64,000 bases of DNA from Paracidovorax valerianellae (lineage in GTDB: Bacteria; Pseudomonadota; Gammaproteobacteria; Burkholderiales; Burkholderiaceae_C). The notes under the pieces were generated by a model. It was not told where the DNA came from. It ran no database searches and was given only the letters and a program-made list of their open reading frames with translations. This document shows positions 16,789 to 27,652 of the stretch, piece by piece. Both the position numbers and the translations under genes were made by a program. Location of the stretch: contig NZ_FMZC01000002.1 of the NCBI RefSeq assembly GCF_900102625.1, positions 208,125 to 272,124 on the forward strand. Direction: 5' to 3'. How positions within the stretch are numbered: position 1 is the stretch's first letter; every line of letters begins with the position of its first letter.

Positions 16789-18054
16789 TCAGGCTTTCTT
16801 GGCAGCCTCTCGATAAACGAGCAAAGGAGCCTTGTTTTCTTCGATGGTGGATTCATCCACCACCACTTTTTCCACATTGGTGGCGTTGGGCAGGTCGAAC
16901 ATGGTGCTGATCAAGGATTGCTCCAGAATCGATCGCAGTCCACGCGCGCCGGTCTTGCGAGCCAGTGCTTTGCGGGCGATGGCCTTCAGGGCCGCAGGGC
17001 GGATTTCGAGATCCACGCCCTCCATGGACAGCAGTTTGTTGTACTGCTTGACCAGTGCATTCTTGGGCTCGGTCAGGATCTGAACCAAGGCATCTTCGCT
17101 CAACTCAGCCAAGGCAGTGACCACCGGCATACGACCCACCAATTCGGGAATCAGGCCGAACTTGATCAAGTCTTCCGGTTCGATTTCGGTGAACACTTCG
17201 GTCAGCGAACGCTGCTTCTTGCTCTTGACCGAGGCTCCGAAACCGATGCCGGAGGCTTCCGTACGGTTCTCGATCACCTTTTCAAGCCCGGCAAACGCCC
17301 CACCGCAGATGAACAGAATGTTCGTGGTGTCGATCTGCAAGAAGTCTTGGTTGGGGTGCTTGCGTCCGCCCTGCGGTGGCACGCTGGCCATGGTGCCTTC
17401 GATGAGCTTGAGCAGGGCTTGCTGAACACCTTCACCCGACACATCCCGGGTGATCGAAGGATTGTCCGACTTGCGGGAAATCTTATCGATCTCGTCAATG
17501 TAGACGATTCCGCGCTGGGCCCGTTCGACTTCGTAATTGCAGCTTTGCAGAAGCTTCTGGACGATGTTTTCCACGTCCTCGCCCACATAGCCCGCTTCCG
17601 TCAGCGTGGTGGCATCGGCCATCACGAACGGTACATCGAGCATGCGTGCCAGGGTTTGCGCGAGCAGCGTCTTGCCGGAGCCGGTGGGGCCGATCAACAG
17701 GATGTTGCTCTTGGAGAGCTCGACCTCATCCTTGCCTGCTTTGTCCTTGTGGCGCAGGCGCTTGTAGTGGTTGTACACCGCGACCGCCAGCGTGCGCTTG
17801 GCAAAGTCCTGCCCTATGACATAGCTATCCAGATTCGCCTTGATTTCTGCCGGGGTGGGCAGATCGCCGCGCGATTCACGGGTGCCGTCTGCTGCGGGAA
17901 GCTCATCCCGGATGATTTCATTGCACAGGTCAATGCACTCGTCGCAGATAAAAACCGACGGACCGGCGATCAGCTTCTTTACCTCGTGCTGGCTTTTGCC
18001 GCAAAAGGAGCAGTAAAGGGTTTTTTCGCTGGAAGAGCCTTTTTTCTCGGCCAT
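16789..18054 (-). CDS. clpX: ATP-dependent Clp protease ATPase subunit ClpX
   Basis: This 421-residue ClpX is the hexameric AAA+ unfoldase that feeds substrates to ClpP. It has an N-terminal zinc-binding domain (YCSFCGKSQ…[11 protein letters not shown]4 type), [15 protein letters not shown] as Walker [10 protein letters not shown] as Walker B, and LVGRMP. The IGF-type loop used to dock ClpP is present as GIGFGASV. The length is normal. A terminator-like hairpin separates it from clpP upstream, so the two genes may be only partly cotranscribed. Confidence 0.97.
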   Translation of the reverse strand: MAEKKGSSSEKTLYCSFCGKSQHEVKKLIAGPSVFICDECIDLCNEIIRDELPAADGTRESRGDLPTPAEIKANLDSYVIGQDFAKRTLAVAVYNHYKRLRHKDKAGKDEVELSKSNILLIGPTGSGKTLLAQTLARMLDVPFVMADATTLTEAGYVGEDVENIVQKLLQSCNYEVERAQRGIVYIDEIDKISRKSDNPSITRDVSGEGVQQALLKLIEGTMASVPPQGGRKHPNQDFLQIDTTNILFICGGAFAGLEKVIENRTEASGIGFGASVKSKKQRSLTEVFTEIEPEDLIKFGLIPELVGRMPVVTALAELSEDALVQILTEPKNALVKQYNKLLSMEGVDLEIRPAALKAIARKALARKTGARGLRSILEQSLISTMFDLPNATNVEKVVVDESTIEENKAPLLVYREAAKKA

Positions 18055-18102
18055 GGGGGCAATGCCTCGTGTTGCGGAAAGTTGTCGGGATGATAACGAA
18101 AT

Positions 18103-18134
18103 AAAAAACGGCGTCTTCCCTAGGGAAAACGCCG
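18103..18134 (-). terminator. Intrinsic terminator between clpP and clpX
   Basis: On the minus strand, CGGCGTTTTCCC and GGGAAGACGCCG form a 12-bp stem with one mismatch, followed by six T residues. It starts 20 bases after the clpP stop and precedes the clpX start by about 50 bases. It could terminate part of the clpP transcripts. Confidence 0.75.
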
Positions 18135-18154
18135 CGTATTCCCTTGCGGAGCGA

Positions 18155-18763
18155 TCAGGGGCGCTTGGCGATGACCTGATCCACGAGACCGTACTCCTTG
18201 GCTTCGTCGGCCGTCAGGAAGTAGTCGCGCTCGGTGTCGTTCTTGACTTTGTCCAACGGCTGGCCGGTGCGTTCCGCCAGGATGCGGTTCATCTGGTCCT
18301 TGGTACGCAGGATGTCCCTTGCGTGGATTTCGATGTCCGTCGCCTGACCACGGGCGCCACCCAGAACCTGGTGGATCATGATCTTGGAATTGGGCAGCGA
18401 AAACCGCTTGCCCTTGGCACCCGCCGCCAGCAGGAAAGCACCCATGCTGGCCGCGAAGCCCACGCACATCGTCGAAACGTCGGGTTTGATGAACTGCATG
18501 GTGTCGTAGATCGCCATGCCTGCAGTGACGCTGCCGCCAGGCGAGTTGATATAGAAAGAGATGTCCTTGTCGGGGTTCTCGCTTTCGAGGAACAACAACT
18601 GGGCCACCACGAGGTTGGCGGTCTGGTCATTGACCTCGCCCACCAAAAAAATAATGCGCTCTTTCAGCAGCCGCGAATAGATGTCGTAGGAGCGTTCGCC
18701 GCGCCCCGACTGCTCGATGACCATCGGGACCATGCCCAAGGCTTGTGTTTCCAGTGCACTCAT
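18155..18763 (-). CDS. clpP: ATP-dependent Clp protease proteolytic subunit ClpP
   Basis: This 202-residue ClpP is the tetradecameric serine peptidase of the Clp machine. The catalytic triad is visible as Ser in [11 protein letters not shown], His in [10 protein letters not shown], and an Asp about 50 residues later in the TERDYFL region. The start at 18763 ([19 protein letters not shown]) has AGGAG upstream; an ATG at 18841 is in frame but lacks a ribosome site. It lies between tig and clpX in the standard order. Confidence 0.97.
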   Translation of the reverse strand: MSALETQALGMVPMVIEQSGRGERSYDIYSRLLKERIIFLVGEVNDQTANLVVAQLLFLESENPDKDISFYINSPGGSVTAGMAIYDTMQFIKPDVSTMCVGFAASMGAFLLAAGAKGKRFSLPNSKIMIHQVLGGARGQATDIEIHARDILRTKDQMNRILAERTGQPLDKVKNDTERDYFLTADEAKEYGLVDQVIAKRP

Positions 18764-18802
18764 GTTTTCTCCTGTCAAGCGGATACTGTACCCAGAAATG
18801 AA

Positions 18803-18836
18803 TTGGGGCTTGTGCACGCAAGCACAAGCCCCCAAT
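18803..18836 (-). promoter_or_regulatory. Long hairpin between tig and clpP
   Basis: GGGGCTTGTGC and GCACAAGCCCC pair perfectly over 11 bp and can be extended by ATTG/CAAT-type pairs. The structure lies between the tig stop and the clpP start. No strong T-tract follows on the minus strand, so it may be a processing or attenuator structure instead of a full terminator. Confidence 0.5.
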
Positions 18837-18887
18837 GTCATCCAACCGCCAGAAACCGCAATGGGTTCATCCAGCGGTACCAGTGCT

Positions 18888-20198
18888 TCAGCCCTGGCCC
18901 ATCAGTTCGTCGAAGGAAACGGACTTGTCCGTCACCTTGGCCTTGCCCATCACGAAATCGGTCACGTTGTTTTCGATGACGACCGCTTCCACTTCGGCAA
19001 GACGCTGGCGATCGCCGAAGTACCAGCGAACGACGTCTTCCGGCTTTTCGTAGCTGGCAGCCAGTTCGTCCACGTGGGCCTTCAGTTGCTCGGGCTTGGC
19101 GTGCAGTTCGTTGGCGCGAACCAGTTCTGCCACGACCAGGCCCAGGCGCACGCGGCGCTCGGCCTGGGGACGGAACACGTCTTCAGGGATTTCAGCCTTG
19201 TCGGCGTCCTTGATGCCACGTTGCTTGAGGTCGGCACGGGCGCCTTCCAGCAGGCGGGCGATCTCGGCCTGCACGCTGGCATTGGGCAGGTCCAGTTCAG
19301 CCTTGGACACCAGGGCGTCCATGACGGCTTGCTTGTTGCGGGCCAGCAGGCGGAACTTGACTTCGCGCTCCAGGTTCTTCTTGATGTCGGCGCGCAGGCC
19401 ATCGACCGTGCCGTCGGCGATGCCGAGGGACTTGGCGAGTTGCTCGTTGACTTCCGGCAGGTGGGCGGCTTCGATCTTCTTCACGGTGACCATGAAGTCG
19501 GCCGTCTTGCCGGCCACGTCCTTGCCGTGGTAATCGGCAGGGAAAGCCAGGGGGAAGGTCTTGCTTTCGCCGGACTTCATGCCGCGCACAGCGTCCTCGA
19601 ATTCCTTGAGCATCTGGCCTTCGCCGACCAGGAACTGGAAGTCTTCGGCCTTGCCGCCGGAGAAGGTTTCGCCGTCGATCTTGCCTTCGAAGTCGACCGT
19701 CACGCGGTCACCGTCTTCGGCGGCGGCGCCTTGTGCGCGCTGGGCGAAGCTGCGGCGCTGCTTGCGCAGGATGTCGATGGTCTTGTCGATGGCGGCGTCG
19801 GTCACTTCGGCGGACAGCTTCTCGACTTCGGCACCCGTCAGGTCGCCGATCTTGACTTCAGGGAACACTTCGAACACGGCGTCGAAGGTGACCTGGCCTT
19901 CAGGAGCGCCGTCTTTTTCGGTGATGCGGGGCTGGCCGGCCACGCGCAGGTTGGCTTCGTTGGCGGCTTGGGCGAAGGCTTCGCCGACCTTGTCGTTCAG
20001 CACTTCGTATTGCACCGAGTAGCCATAGCGCTGGGCCACGACGTTCATCGGCACCTTGCCGGGACGGAAGCCGTCCATCTTCACGGTGCGGGCCAGGCGC
20101 TTGAGGCGCGTGTCGACCTCGGACTGGATCGCGGTGAGGGGCAGGCTCAGCGTGATCTTGCGCTCGAGCTTTTCAAGGGTCTCAACAGTAACGGCCAT
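18888..20198 (-). CDS. tig: Trigger factor (ribosome-associated chaperone)
   Basis: This 436-residue trigger factor binds the ribosome exit site near protein L23 and folds nascent chains. The N-terminal ribosome-binding domain has the signature [12 protein letters not shown] near residue 45. A central FKBP-like prolyl isomerase domain (about 160-245, with [17 protein letters not shown]) is followed by the helical C-terminal chaperone arms. The ATG at 20198 has AGAGGAAGAG upstream. It is first in the tig-clpP-clpX-lon series and lies just downstream of tRNA-Leu on the same strand. Confidence 0.97.
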   Translation of the reverse strand: MAVTVETLEKLERKITLSLPLTAIQSEVDTRLKRLARTVKMDGFRPGKVPMNVVAQRYGYSVQYEVLNDKVGEAFAQAANEANLRVAGQPRITEKDGAPEGQVTFDAVFEVFPEVKIGDLTGAEVEKLSAEVTDAAIDKTIDILRKQRRSFAQRAQGAAAEDGDRVTVDFEGKIDGETFSGGKAEDFQFLVGEGQMLKEFEDAVRGMKSGESKTFPLAFPADYHGKDVAGKTADFMVTVKKIEAAHLPEVNEQLAKSLGIADGTVDGLRADIKKNLEREVKFRLLARNKQAVMDALVSKAELDLPNASVQAEIARLLEGARADLKQRGIKDADKAEIPEDVFRPQAERRVRLGLVVAELVRANELHAKPEQLKAHVDELAASYEKPEDVVRWYFGDRQRLAEVEAVVIENNVTDFVMGKAKVTDKSVSFDELMGQG

Positions 20199-20251
20199 GG
20201 CTCTTCCTCTATGAATATGGGGACCGTGACGGCTGCTTTGCAGCCGCACCG

Positions 20252-20338
20252 TGGTGCGCGGGGGGGGACTCGAACCCCCACACCATTGCTGGCGTCAGGA
20301 CCTAAACCTGGTGCGTCTACCAATTTCGCCACCCGCGC
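20252..20338 (-). tRNA. tRNA-Leu (UAG)
   Basis: This 87-base class II tRNA on the minus strand has acceptor GCGCGGG/CCCGCGC, D-arm GGCGAAATTGGTAGACGC, anticodon TAG in GTTTAGGTC, a long variable arm, T-loop GTTCGAGTC and an encoded CCA. Confidence 0.95.
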
Positions 20339-20431
20339 AAACTTACAAACAAAACAGGCGCCCGGCAGGGCCGGACACCTGTGTGAAATTGGTCAACCTT
20401 CGATTTTACCTTGTCGGCGGACCGACTCCCA

Positions 20432-23400
20432 TCAAGCCGGTTTCGGAGCGTGCCGATCGGGCTCTTTCACGCGGAACCACGCTGCATACATCGCGGGCAG
20501 CGCCAGCAGTGTCAGCACCGTCGCCACGATCAGCCCGCCCATGATGGCCACGGCCATCGGACCCCAGAACACGCTGCGCGACAGCGGGATCATGGCCAGC
20601 ACGGCCGCAGCGGCGGTGAGCACGATCGGGCGCAGCCGGCGCACGGCCGATTCCACGATCGCGTCCCAGGCCGGCACGCCGCGCGCACGGTCCTGCTCGA
20701 TCTGATCGATCAGGATCACGGAGTTGCGCTGGATCATGCCCATGAGCGCGATCACCCCCAGCAGCGCGACGAAGCCGAACGGCCGGCCGAGCAGCAGCAG
20801 CGCTCCGGCCACCCCGGCGATGCCCAGCGGGCCCGTCAGGAACACCAGCACCGCGCGGCTGAAGCTGTGCAGTTGCAGCATCAGCAGGGTGAACGTGATG
20901 AACAGCATGATCGGGATGCCCGCCGCGATGGAGGCTGAGCCCTTGGAGCTTTCCTCCACCGCGCCCGCCACTTCGATGCGGTAGCCGCTCTGGCCGGCGG
21001 CATGCCACTTCGCTTCCAGTTGCCGCAGGCCCGGCAGCAGCGCTTCGGTCACGGTCGCGCCCTGCAGGCCCTCGATGACGTCGCCCTGCACCGTGATGGC
21101 GTAGTCGCGGTTCTCGCGCCACATCACGCCCGGCTCCCAGGTGAAGACCGGCCGCGCGATCTGCGTCAGCGGGATGGCCTTGCCCGACGCGGTGGGCAGG
21201 TAAGCGTTGGCCACGTCGGTGATGGCCTTGCGCTCGTCCGGCGGCTGGCGGAACACGATATCGATGAGCTTGTCGCCCTCGCGGTACTGGCCCACGGTCG
21301 TGCCGGTGAAAACGGTTCGGGCGGCCTGCGCGATGGACTGGCTGGTCACGCCGAGGGCGCGGGCCTTGTCCTGGTCCACTTCCAGGCGCATGACCTTGAC
21401 GGACTCGTTCCAGTTGTCGTTCACGCCCCGCATCTGCGGGTGGTCGCGCAGGATGGCCTTGACCTCATCGGCCCGGGCGCGCAGCACGGTCGGGTCGGTG
21501 CCCACCACGCGGAACTGCACCGGATACGGCACCGGCGGCCCGTTGGGGAGCAGCTTCACGCGCGCCCGAACTTCGGGAAACTCGCGCGCCATCATTTCGG
21601 GCAGCCCCACGCGCATCGTTTCACGCACCTTGAGGTCCTGCGGCACCACGATGAACTGCGACACGTTGGTCTGCGGGAACACCTGGTCGAGCGGCAGATA
21701 GAAGCGCGGCACGCCCGAGCCCACCCACACGGTGACCGTGGAGACGCCGGCTTCGGCCCGCAGGCGCTCTTCGACGCGGCGCGTGACCGCTTCATTGGCC
21801 TCGTACGAAGTGCCTTCGGGGAACCAGATGTCCATGAGCAGTTCGGGCCGGCTCGAATCCGGGAAGAACTGCTGCTGCACCCGGCCCATGCCGACGATGC
21901 CGAGCGCGAAGATGCCGACGGTGAGGCCGATGGTGATCCAGCGGTAGCGCACGCACCAGTCCACGCAGCGGCGGAACACGTTGTAGAAGCCGCTGTCGAA
22001 TGCCTCGTGCGGCTGGCCGTCCTCGCCCACGTGCACGTGCGGCGGCTTCTTGAGCAGCAGCGTGCCCAGATAAGGCACGAAGTACACCGACACCAGCCAC
22101 GACAGCACCAGCGCGATCACCGTCACGGCAAAGATCGCGAAGGTGTATTCGCCGGTCACCGACTTGGCGATGCCGATGGGCAGAAAGCCGGCGGCGGTGA
22201 TGAGCGTGCCGGTCAGCATCGGCATGGCGGTGATCTCGTAGGCGAACGTGGCCGCGCGCACCTTGTCGTAGCCCTCCTCCATCTTTCGCACCATCATTTC
22301 GACGGCGATGATGGCGTCGTCCACCAGCAGCCCCAGGGCGATGATGAGCGAGCCCAGCGAAATCTTGTGCAGCCCGATATTCCAGTACCACATGGCCAGG
22401 AACGTGACGGCCAGCACCAACGGGATGGTGATGCCCACGACCAGGCCGGGGCGGATGTCCAGCGTCCAGCGCTTCCACAACGGGTGCTGGCCGGGGCGCT
22501 TGTGCAGCCCGAGCGCCAGGAAACTCACGGCCAGCACGATCACCACGGCCTCGATCAGCACCTTCACGAACTCGTTGACCGAGGACGACACCGACTTGGG
22601 CTGGTCCTGCACGTTCACCAGCTTGACGCCGGCCGGCAGGGTCTTTTCGATCTGCTGGGTGACGGCGTGCAGCGCTTCGCCCAGCCGGATGATGTCGCCG
22701 CCCTTGGCCATCGACACGCCGAGCGCGATCACTTCCTTGCCCTGGTGGCGCACCTTCACGGCTACCGGTTCAACGTATCCGCGGTGCACTTCGGCGATGT
22801 CGCCCAGGCGCAGCTGCGCGCCCGAGGCGCCGCGGATCGGCATGGCGCGCAGTTCTTCCACCGCGCCGAACTGGCCGGCCACGCGCACCTGAACCTGGTC
22901 CTGTGGCGTCTGGATGGTGCCGGCGCTTTCCACCGCGTTCTGCTGGCCCAACTGCGACAGCACTTGGTTCATGTCCAGGCCCAGCTGCGCAAACCGCTTC
23001 TGAGAAATTTCGATGTAGAGCTTTTCGTCCTGCACGCCGAACTGCTCGACCTTGGCCACGTCGGGCACGCGCAGCAACTGCTGGCGCACGTCGTCGGCAA
23101 AGGTCTTCACTTCGGCGTAGCTGAACCCCTCGGATTCGAGCGCGTAGATCACGCCGTACACATCGCCGAAGTCATCGTTGAAGAACGGACCCTGCACACC
23201 CTGCGGCAGGGTGCCTCGCATGTCGTTGATCCTCTTGCGGACCGTGTACCAGACGTTGGGCACATCGCCCGCCTTGGACGAATCCTTGATGTTGAAGATG
23301 ATCTGCGACTCGCCGGGCTTGGAGTAGCTGCGGATCTTGTCGGCGTACGGCACCTCCTGCAGGGTGCGTTCGAGCTTGTCGGTCACCTGCTCGGCGACCT

Positions 23401-23599
23401 GCTGCGCCGTGGCGCCGGGCCAGAAGGTGCGCACCACCATTGCACGGAAGGTGAAGGGCGGATCTTCGTCCTGCCCAAGCTGGAAATAGGCCCCGAAGCC
23501 CATCAGCATCAGCACGATCATCAAGTAGCGCGTGAGCGCCGGATGGTCGAGCGCCCATTTGGAGAGGTTGAAGCCCTCTTTCGGCTGGATCTGCGTCAT
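20432..23599 (-). CDS. RND efflux transporter, inner membrane permease
   Basis: This 1055-residue AcrB/HAE1-superfamily proton antiporter exports drugs or toxic compounds across the envelope together with the adaptor and an outer membrane channel. It has the twelve-helix layout with two large periplasmic loops, an N-terminal helix (TRYLMIVLMLMGFGAYFQLGQDEDPPF) and the charged helix block GLLVDDAIIAVEMMVRKMEEG. The second repeat has LLGVIALMGMIQRNSVILID. The subfamily resembles heavier, less studied RND pumps such as the YhgC/VexF type; the substrate is unknown. It starts 10 bases after the adaptor gene. No outer membrane factor gene is adjacent. Confidence 0.9.
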   Translation of the reverse strand: MTQIQPKEGFNLSKWALDHPALTRYLMIVLMLMGFGAYFQLGQDEDPPFTFRAMVVRTFWPGATAQQVAEQVTDKLERTLQEVPYADKIRSYSKPGESQIIFNIKDSSKAGDVPNVWYTVRKRINDMRGTLPQGVQGPFFNDDFGDVYGVIYALESEGFSYAEVKTFADDVRQQLLRVPDVAKVEQFGVQDEKLYIEISQKRFAQLGLDMNQVLSQLGQQNAVESAGTIQTPQDQVQVRVAGQFGAVEELRAMPIRGASGAQLRLGDIAEVHRGYVEPVAVKVRHQGKEVIALGVSMAKGGDIIRLGEALHAVTQQIEKTLPAGVKLVNVQDQPKSVSSSVNEFVKVLIEAVVIVLAVSFLALGLHKRPGQHPLWKRWTLDIRPGLVVGITIPLVLAVTFLAMWYWNIGLHKISLGSLIIALGLLVDDAIIAVEMMVRKMEEGYDKVRAATFAYEITAMPMLTGTLITAAGFLPIGIAKSVTGEYTFAIFAVTVIALVLSWLVSVYFVPYLGTLLLKKPPHVHVGEDGQPHEAFDSGFYNVFRRCVDWCVRYRWITIGLTVGIFALGIVGMGRVQQQFFPDSSRPELLMDIWFPEGTSYEANEAVTRRVEERLRAEAGVSTVTVWVGSGVPRFYLPLDQVFPQTNVSQFIVVPQDLKVRETMRVGLPEMMAREFPEVRARVKLLPNGPPVPYPVQFRVVGTDPTVLRARADEVKAILRDHPQMRGVNDNWNESVKVMRLEVDQDKARALGVTSQSIAQAARTVFTGTTVGQYREGDKLIDIVFRQPPDERKAITDVANAYLPTASGKAIPLTQIARPVFTWEPGVMWRENRDYAITVQGDVIEGLQGATVTEALLPGLRQLEAKWHAAGQSGYRIEVAGAVEESSKGSASIAAGIPIMLFITFTLLMLQLHSFSRAVLVFLTGPLGIAGVAGALLLLGRPFGFVALLGVIALMGMIQRNSVILIDQIEQDRARGVPAWDAIVESAVRRLRPIVLTAAAAVLAMIPLSRSVFWGPMAVAIMGGLIVATVLTLLALPAMYAAWFRVKEPDRHAPKPA

Positions 23600-23609
23600 G
23601 GAAGAGCCT

Positions 23610-24869
23610 TCAGCGGGCAGTGGATGCGGGCACGGTGGCCACCGGGACGGACGCTGCGGCGGCCGGTGCGCTTGCTACGTTATTGGTAGCAGCTTGCGCA
23701 GTATTCGCCTGCGCTGGAGGCATTTTTTGCTGATAAGGCACTACTTTCTGGCCAGGCGACAGCACGTGCACGCCCGTGGCCACCACCTGCATGCCGGGGG
23801 CCAGGCCCGAGGCCACCACGGCCTCGTTGCCGTCCGCCGTGGCGATCTGCACAGCCTGCGAGCGCACGGTGCCGCTGGCGGCGTCGAACACCCACACCGC
23901 CGTCTGCTGGCCATCCTGGCGCAGCGCGCTCGTGGGCAGCTTGATGGCCTGCTGGCCGGCCTGGCCCAGCGCCTCGGGCAGCACATACACGGTCGCGCCC
24001 AGGGGCGGCGATTCGGCGCCTTCGATGGCGACCTTGATCTGGAACGTGCGGGTGACGGCGTCGGCGCTGGCGGCCACCTCTCGCACCCGGCCGGTCAAGG
24101 GCTGACCGCCTGACCAGGAGCGCACAGCCACCGGCTGGCCGGTCTTCATGCGGGCAACCTTGTCTTCCGGTACAGCGAAGACCACGTCGCGTGGGCCGTC
24201 CTGGGCGATGCGCACCACCGGGGTGCCGGCCGAAACCACTTGGCCGGGCTCGGCATCGATGCCCGTGATCACGCCGGAAACATCGGCCACCAGCCGCGTG
24301 TAGCCGGTCTGGTTGCCTTGCGAGGCCAACTGAGCGCGGGCTTGGTCGAGCGCCGCATCGGCGGCTTTCAGGGTGGAGGCACGGCGTTCCAATTCCGCGC
24401 CGCTGATGAAGTTCTGCGCCTTCAGCGCCGAGTAGCGCTGGTAGTCGGCGGCGGCGAGTTCCCGCTGCGTGAGGGCGGAGGCGACCTGGGCGCGCGATGC
24501 GTCAGCGGCCAATTGGTAGTCGCGCGGATCGAGCTGGGCCAGCACTTGCCCAGCCTGAACGCGCTGGCCGAGTTCGGCCTGGCGCTGCACGATCTTGCCG
24601 GCGACGCGAAAGCCCAGGCGCGATTCGATGCGAGCACGCACCTCGCCGGCATATTCGAGTTGCGTGTTCAGCGGGCCCGCGCCCACGGTGAGCAGCTTGA
24701 CGGAGCGCACCGGCTCGGGCGCCGGCTCGGGCTTGGAGCAGCCCACCCCGGCGAGCACCGCCGCGCCGAGGGCCAGCCCCCCCATTGCGCGCTGTACCCA
24801 AGAAAATGCCCCGTGACGGGGCTGCGAGGGGAACGGCCGGGAAAGCCGCGGCGCGACAGAGGTGTTCAT
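23610..24869 (-). CDS. RND efflux periplasmic adaptor lipoprotein
   Basis: This 419-residue membrane fusion protein is the AcrA-type partner of the downstream RND permease. A lipobox-like LAGVGCSK near residue 44 suggests lipid anchoring. It has the split lipoyl domain (GKIVQRQAELGQRVQAGQVLAQLDPRDY), a helical hairpin and beta-barrel segments. The last 50 residues are a low-complexity Ala/Pro tail, part of which is coded by a copy of the interspersed Comamonadaceae repeat (23672-23730). The gene starts just downstream of a TetR-like palindrome, so the pair is probably repressor-controlled, although no regulator gene is beside it. Confidence 0.9.
   Translation of the reverse strand: MNTSVAPRLSRPFPSQPRHGAFSWVQRAMGGLALGAAVLAGVGCSKPEPAPEPVRSVKLLTVGAGPLNTQLEYAGEVRARIESRLGFRVAGKIVQRQAELGQRVQAGQVLAQLDPRDYQLAADASRAQVASALTQRELAAADYQRYSALKAQNFISGAELERRASTLKAADAALDQARAQLASQGNQTGYTRLVADVSGVITGIDAEPGQVVSAGTPVVRIAQDGPRDVVFAVPEDKVARMKTGQPVAVRSWSGGQPLTGRVREVAASADAVTRTFQIKVAIEGAESPPLGATVYVLPEALGQAGQQAIKLPTSALRQDGQQTAVWVFDAASGTVRSQAVQIATADGNEAVVASGLAPGMQVVATGVHVLSPGQKVVPYQQKMPPAQANTAQAATNNVASAPAAAASVPVATVPASTAR
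23672..23730 (+). repeat. Interspersed Comamonadaceae-type repeat, copy A (inside adaptor gene)
   Basis: This copy starts TTGCTACGTTATTGGTAGCA and ends GCGCTGGAGGCATTTTTT. It matches the other copies in layout: a small TAGC inverted repeat at one end, then GCGCTGGAGG and a T-run. It lies antisense within codons about 381-400 of the RND adaptor gene, in its variable tail. Confidence 0.6.
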
Positions 24870-24894
24870 GCTGATTCCGGGAAAGCGGTTTGTT

Positions 24895-24916
24895 TTACTG
24901 ACTGACTGGTTAGTAA
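24895..24916. promoter_or_regulatory. TetR-like operator candidate upstream of the RND pair
   Basis: This imperfect palindrome has half sites TTACTGAC and GTTAGTAA (7 of 8 positions symmetric) separated by 6 bases, 25 bases upstream of the adaptor start. The arrangement and sequence resemble operators of AcrR/TtgR-type TetR repressors. It also lies immediately upstream of hpnC, so it could influence both divergent genes. Confidence 0.55.
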
Positions 24917-24919
24917 TCT

Positions 24920-25849
24920 ATGAGAAGCCTCATCAACTTGTCAAGCGACAATCGCGCGGTGACCCCGCCCGCACCCCCATCCGACCCCCGCTCCGCCACG
25001 CCGGGCGCCCCTTTGGCGCCGGCCGTGACGCACTATGAAAATTTTCCGGTGGCCTCGCTGCTGTGCCCGCCGCACCTCCGCCAGCCCATCGCAGCCATAT
25101 ACGCTTTCGCGCGCGCGGCGGATGACCTGGCCGACGAAGGCGATGCCACTCCGGACGAACGGCTGGCCATGTTGGCCGAGTACGGCGCGGAGCTGCAATC
25201 CATCGCCGCTGGCCACGCACCGGCGCCGCGGTGGGCGGCCATCTTCGGGCCGCTGCAAGCCGTTTTGCACAGCCATGCCCTGCTGGTGCCGCTGCTGGCC
25301 GACCTGCTGAGCGCCTTCACGCAGGACGTGGCACGCACCCGCGACGGCGCGGTGTACGCCGACCGGGCCGAGTTGCTGGACTATTGCCGGCGCTCCGCCA
25401 ACCCCGTCGGCCGGCTGCTGCTGCACCTGTACGGCGTGAGCGATGCGACGTCGCTCACCCGCAGCGATGCGATCTGCTCCGCGCTGCAGTTGATCAACTT
25501 CTGGCAGGACCTGAGCGTGGACATTCCGCGCGGAAGGCATTACCTGACCGATGCGGACTGCGCAGCGCACGGCGTGGATCGCGCCGAGCTGTCCACCCTG
25601 CGCACCACGCCTGCCACCCGGGCGCTTGTCAACGACTGCGCGGCCTGGGCCCGCCGGCTGATGGAGCAAGGCGCGCCCCTGGTGCACAGCCTGCCCGGGC
25701 GCGCAGGGTGGGAACTGCGCCTGGTCGTGCAGGGCGGGCTGCGCATCCTGGACAAGGTCGAAGCCCTGGACGGCGCCAGCCTGCACACCCGGCCGCGCCT
25801 GCGCCCGCTCGACTGGGCGCGCATGCTGGGCCGGGCCGTGGCGATGTAA
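24920..25849 (+). CDS. hpnC: Squalene synthase HpnC (hydroxysqualene synthase)
   Basis: This 309-residue trans-isoprenyl diphosphate synthase family member converts presqualene diphosphate to hydroxysqualene in the HpnCDE route to squalene and hopanoids. The two Asp-rich motifs are present as ARAADDLADEGD and LINFWQDLSVDIPRGRHYL. The partner genes hpnD and hpnE lie 4.5 kb downstream on the same strand, separated by unrelated genes. The chosen ATG at 24920 directly follows the TetR-like palindrome and has no clear ribosome site; an internal start after the Pro-rich first 40 residues is possible. Confidence 0.88.
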   Translation: MRSLINLSSDNRAVTPPAPPSDPRSATPGAPLAPAVTHYENFPVASLLCPPHLRQPIAAIYAFARAADDLADEGDATPDERLAMLAEYGAELQSIAAGHAPAPRWAAIFGPLQAVLHSHALLVPLLADLLSAFTQDVARTRDGAVYADRAELLDYCRRSANPVGRLLLHLYGVSDATSLTRSDAICSALQLINFWQDLSVDIPRGRHYLTDADCAAHGVDRAELSTLRTTPATRALVNDCAAWARRLMEQGAPLVHSLPGRAGWELRLVVQGGLRILDKVEALDGASLHTRPRLRPLDWARMLGRAVAM

Positions 25850-25950
25850 GCCGAATTCATGGCCGGCAAGCGCGGCTGCAGGGCCCTTCGCTCTCGCACG
25901 GAGCACTGAGAGCCAAATCGGCATCCAGCGCAATGAATACGGCGGTGTTG

Positions 25951-25991
25951 TGCTATATTTTTAATAGCAAATCTCTTGTCGATGTGCGCTG
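25951..25991 (+). repeat. Interspersed repeat, copy B (short)
   Basis: This copy starts TGCTATATTTTTAATAGCA and runs through TCTCTTG to GTGCGCTG. It shares the TGCTAT/ATAGCA terminal inverted repeat and the GCGCTG block with the copies at 32494 and 47221, but has lost the GGAGG end. It is located between hpnC and sdaA. Confidence 0.55.
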
Positions 25992-26091
25992 CCCGAAACA
26001 GCGGCCGCAACCCTCGCTCAGGGATACCGAGCATGCCCGCCCCCCGCTGCCGGGTTAGCCTGCGCGCCCCACAGCCCTTGCATTGCCCGCC

Positions 26092-27492
<1,401 letters not shown>

Positions 27493-27652
27493 TCGCTCTG
27501 GCGCTTGTCCAGGGAGTGTGGTGAATAGGACGCACCGGCACGTCGGCTCGCGGGCAAACCCTGCCATTTTTCGTTACACGCGCATACACTTTGCGGTTTT
27601 CGCCCGCCGCCCGGCGCGGTGCCCGTTCGTTCTTCCTAACCGCCTTTCCAAG

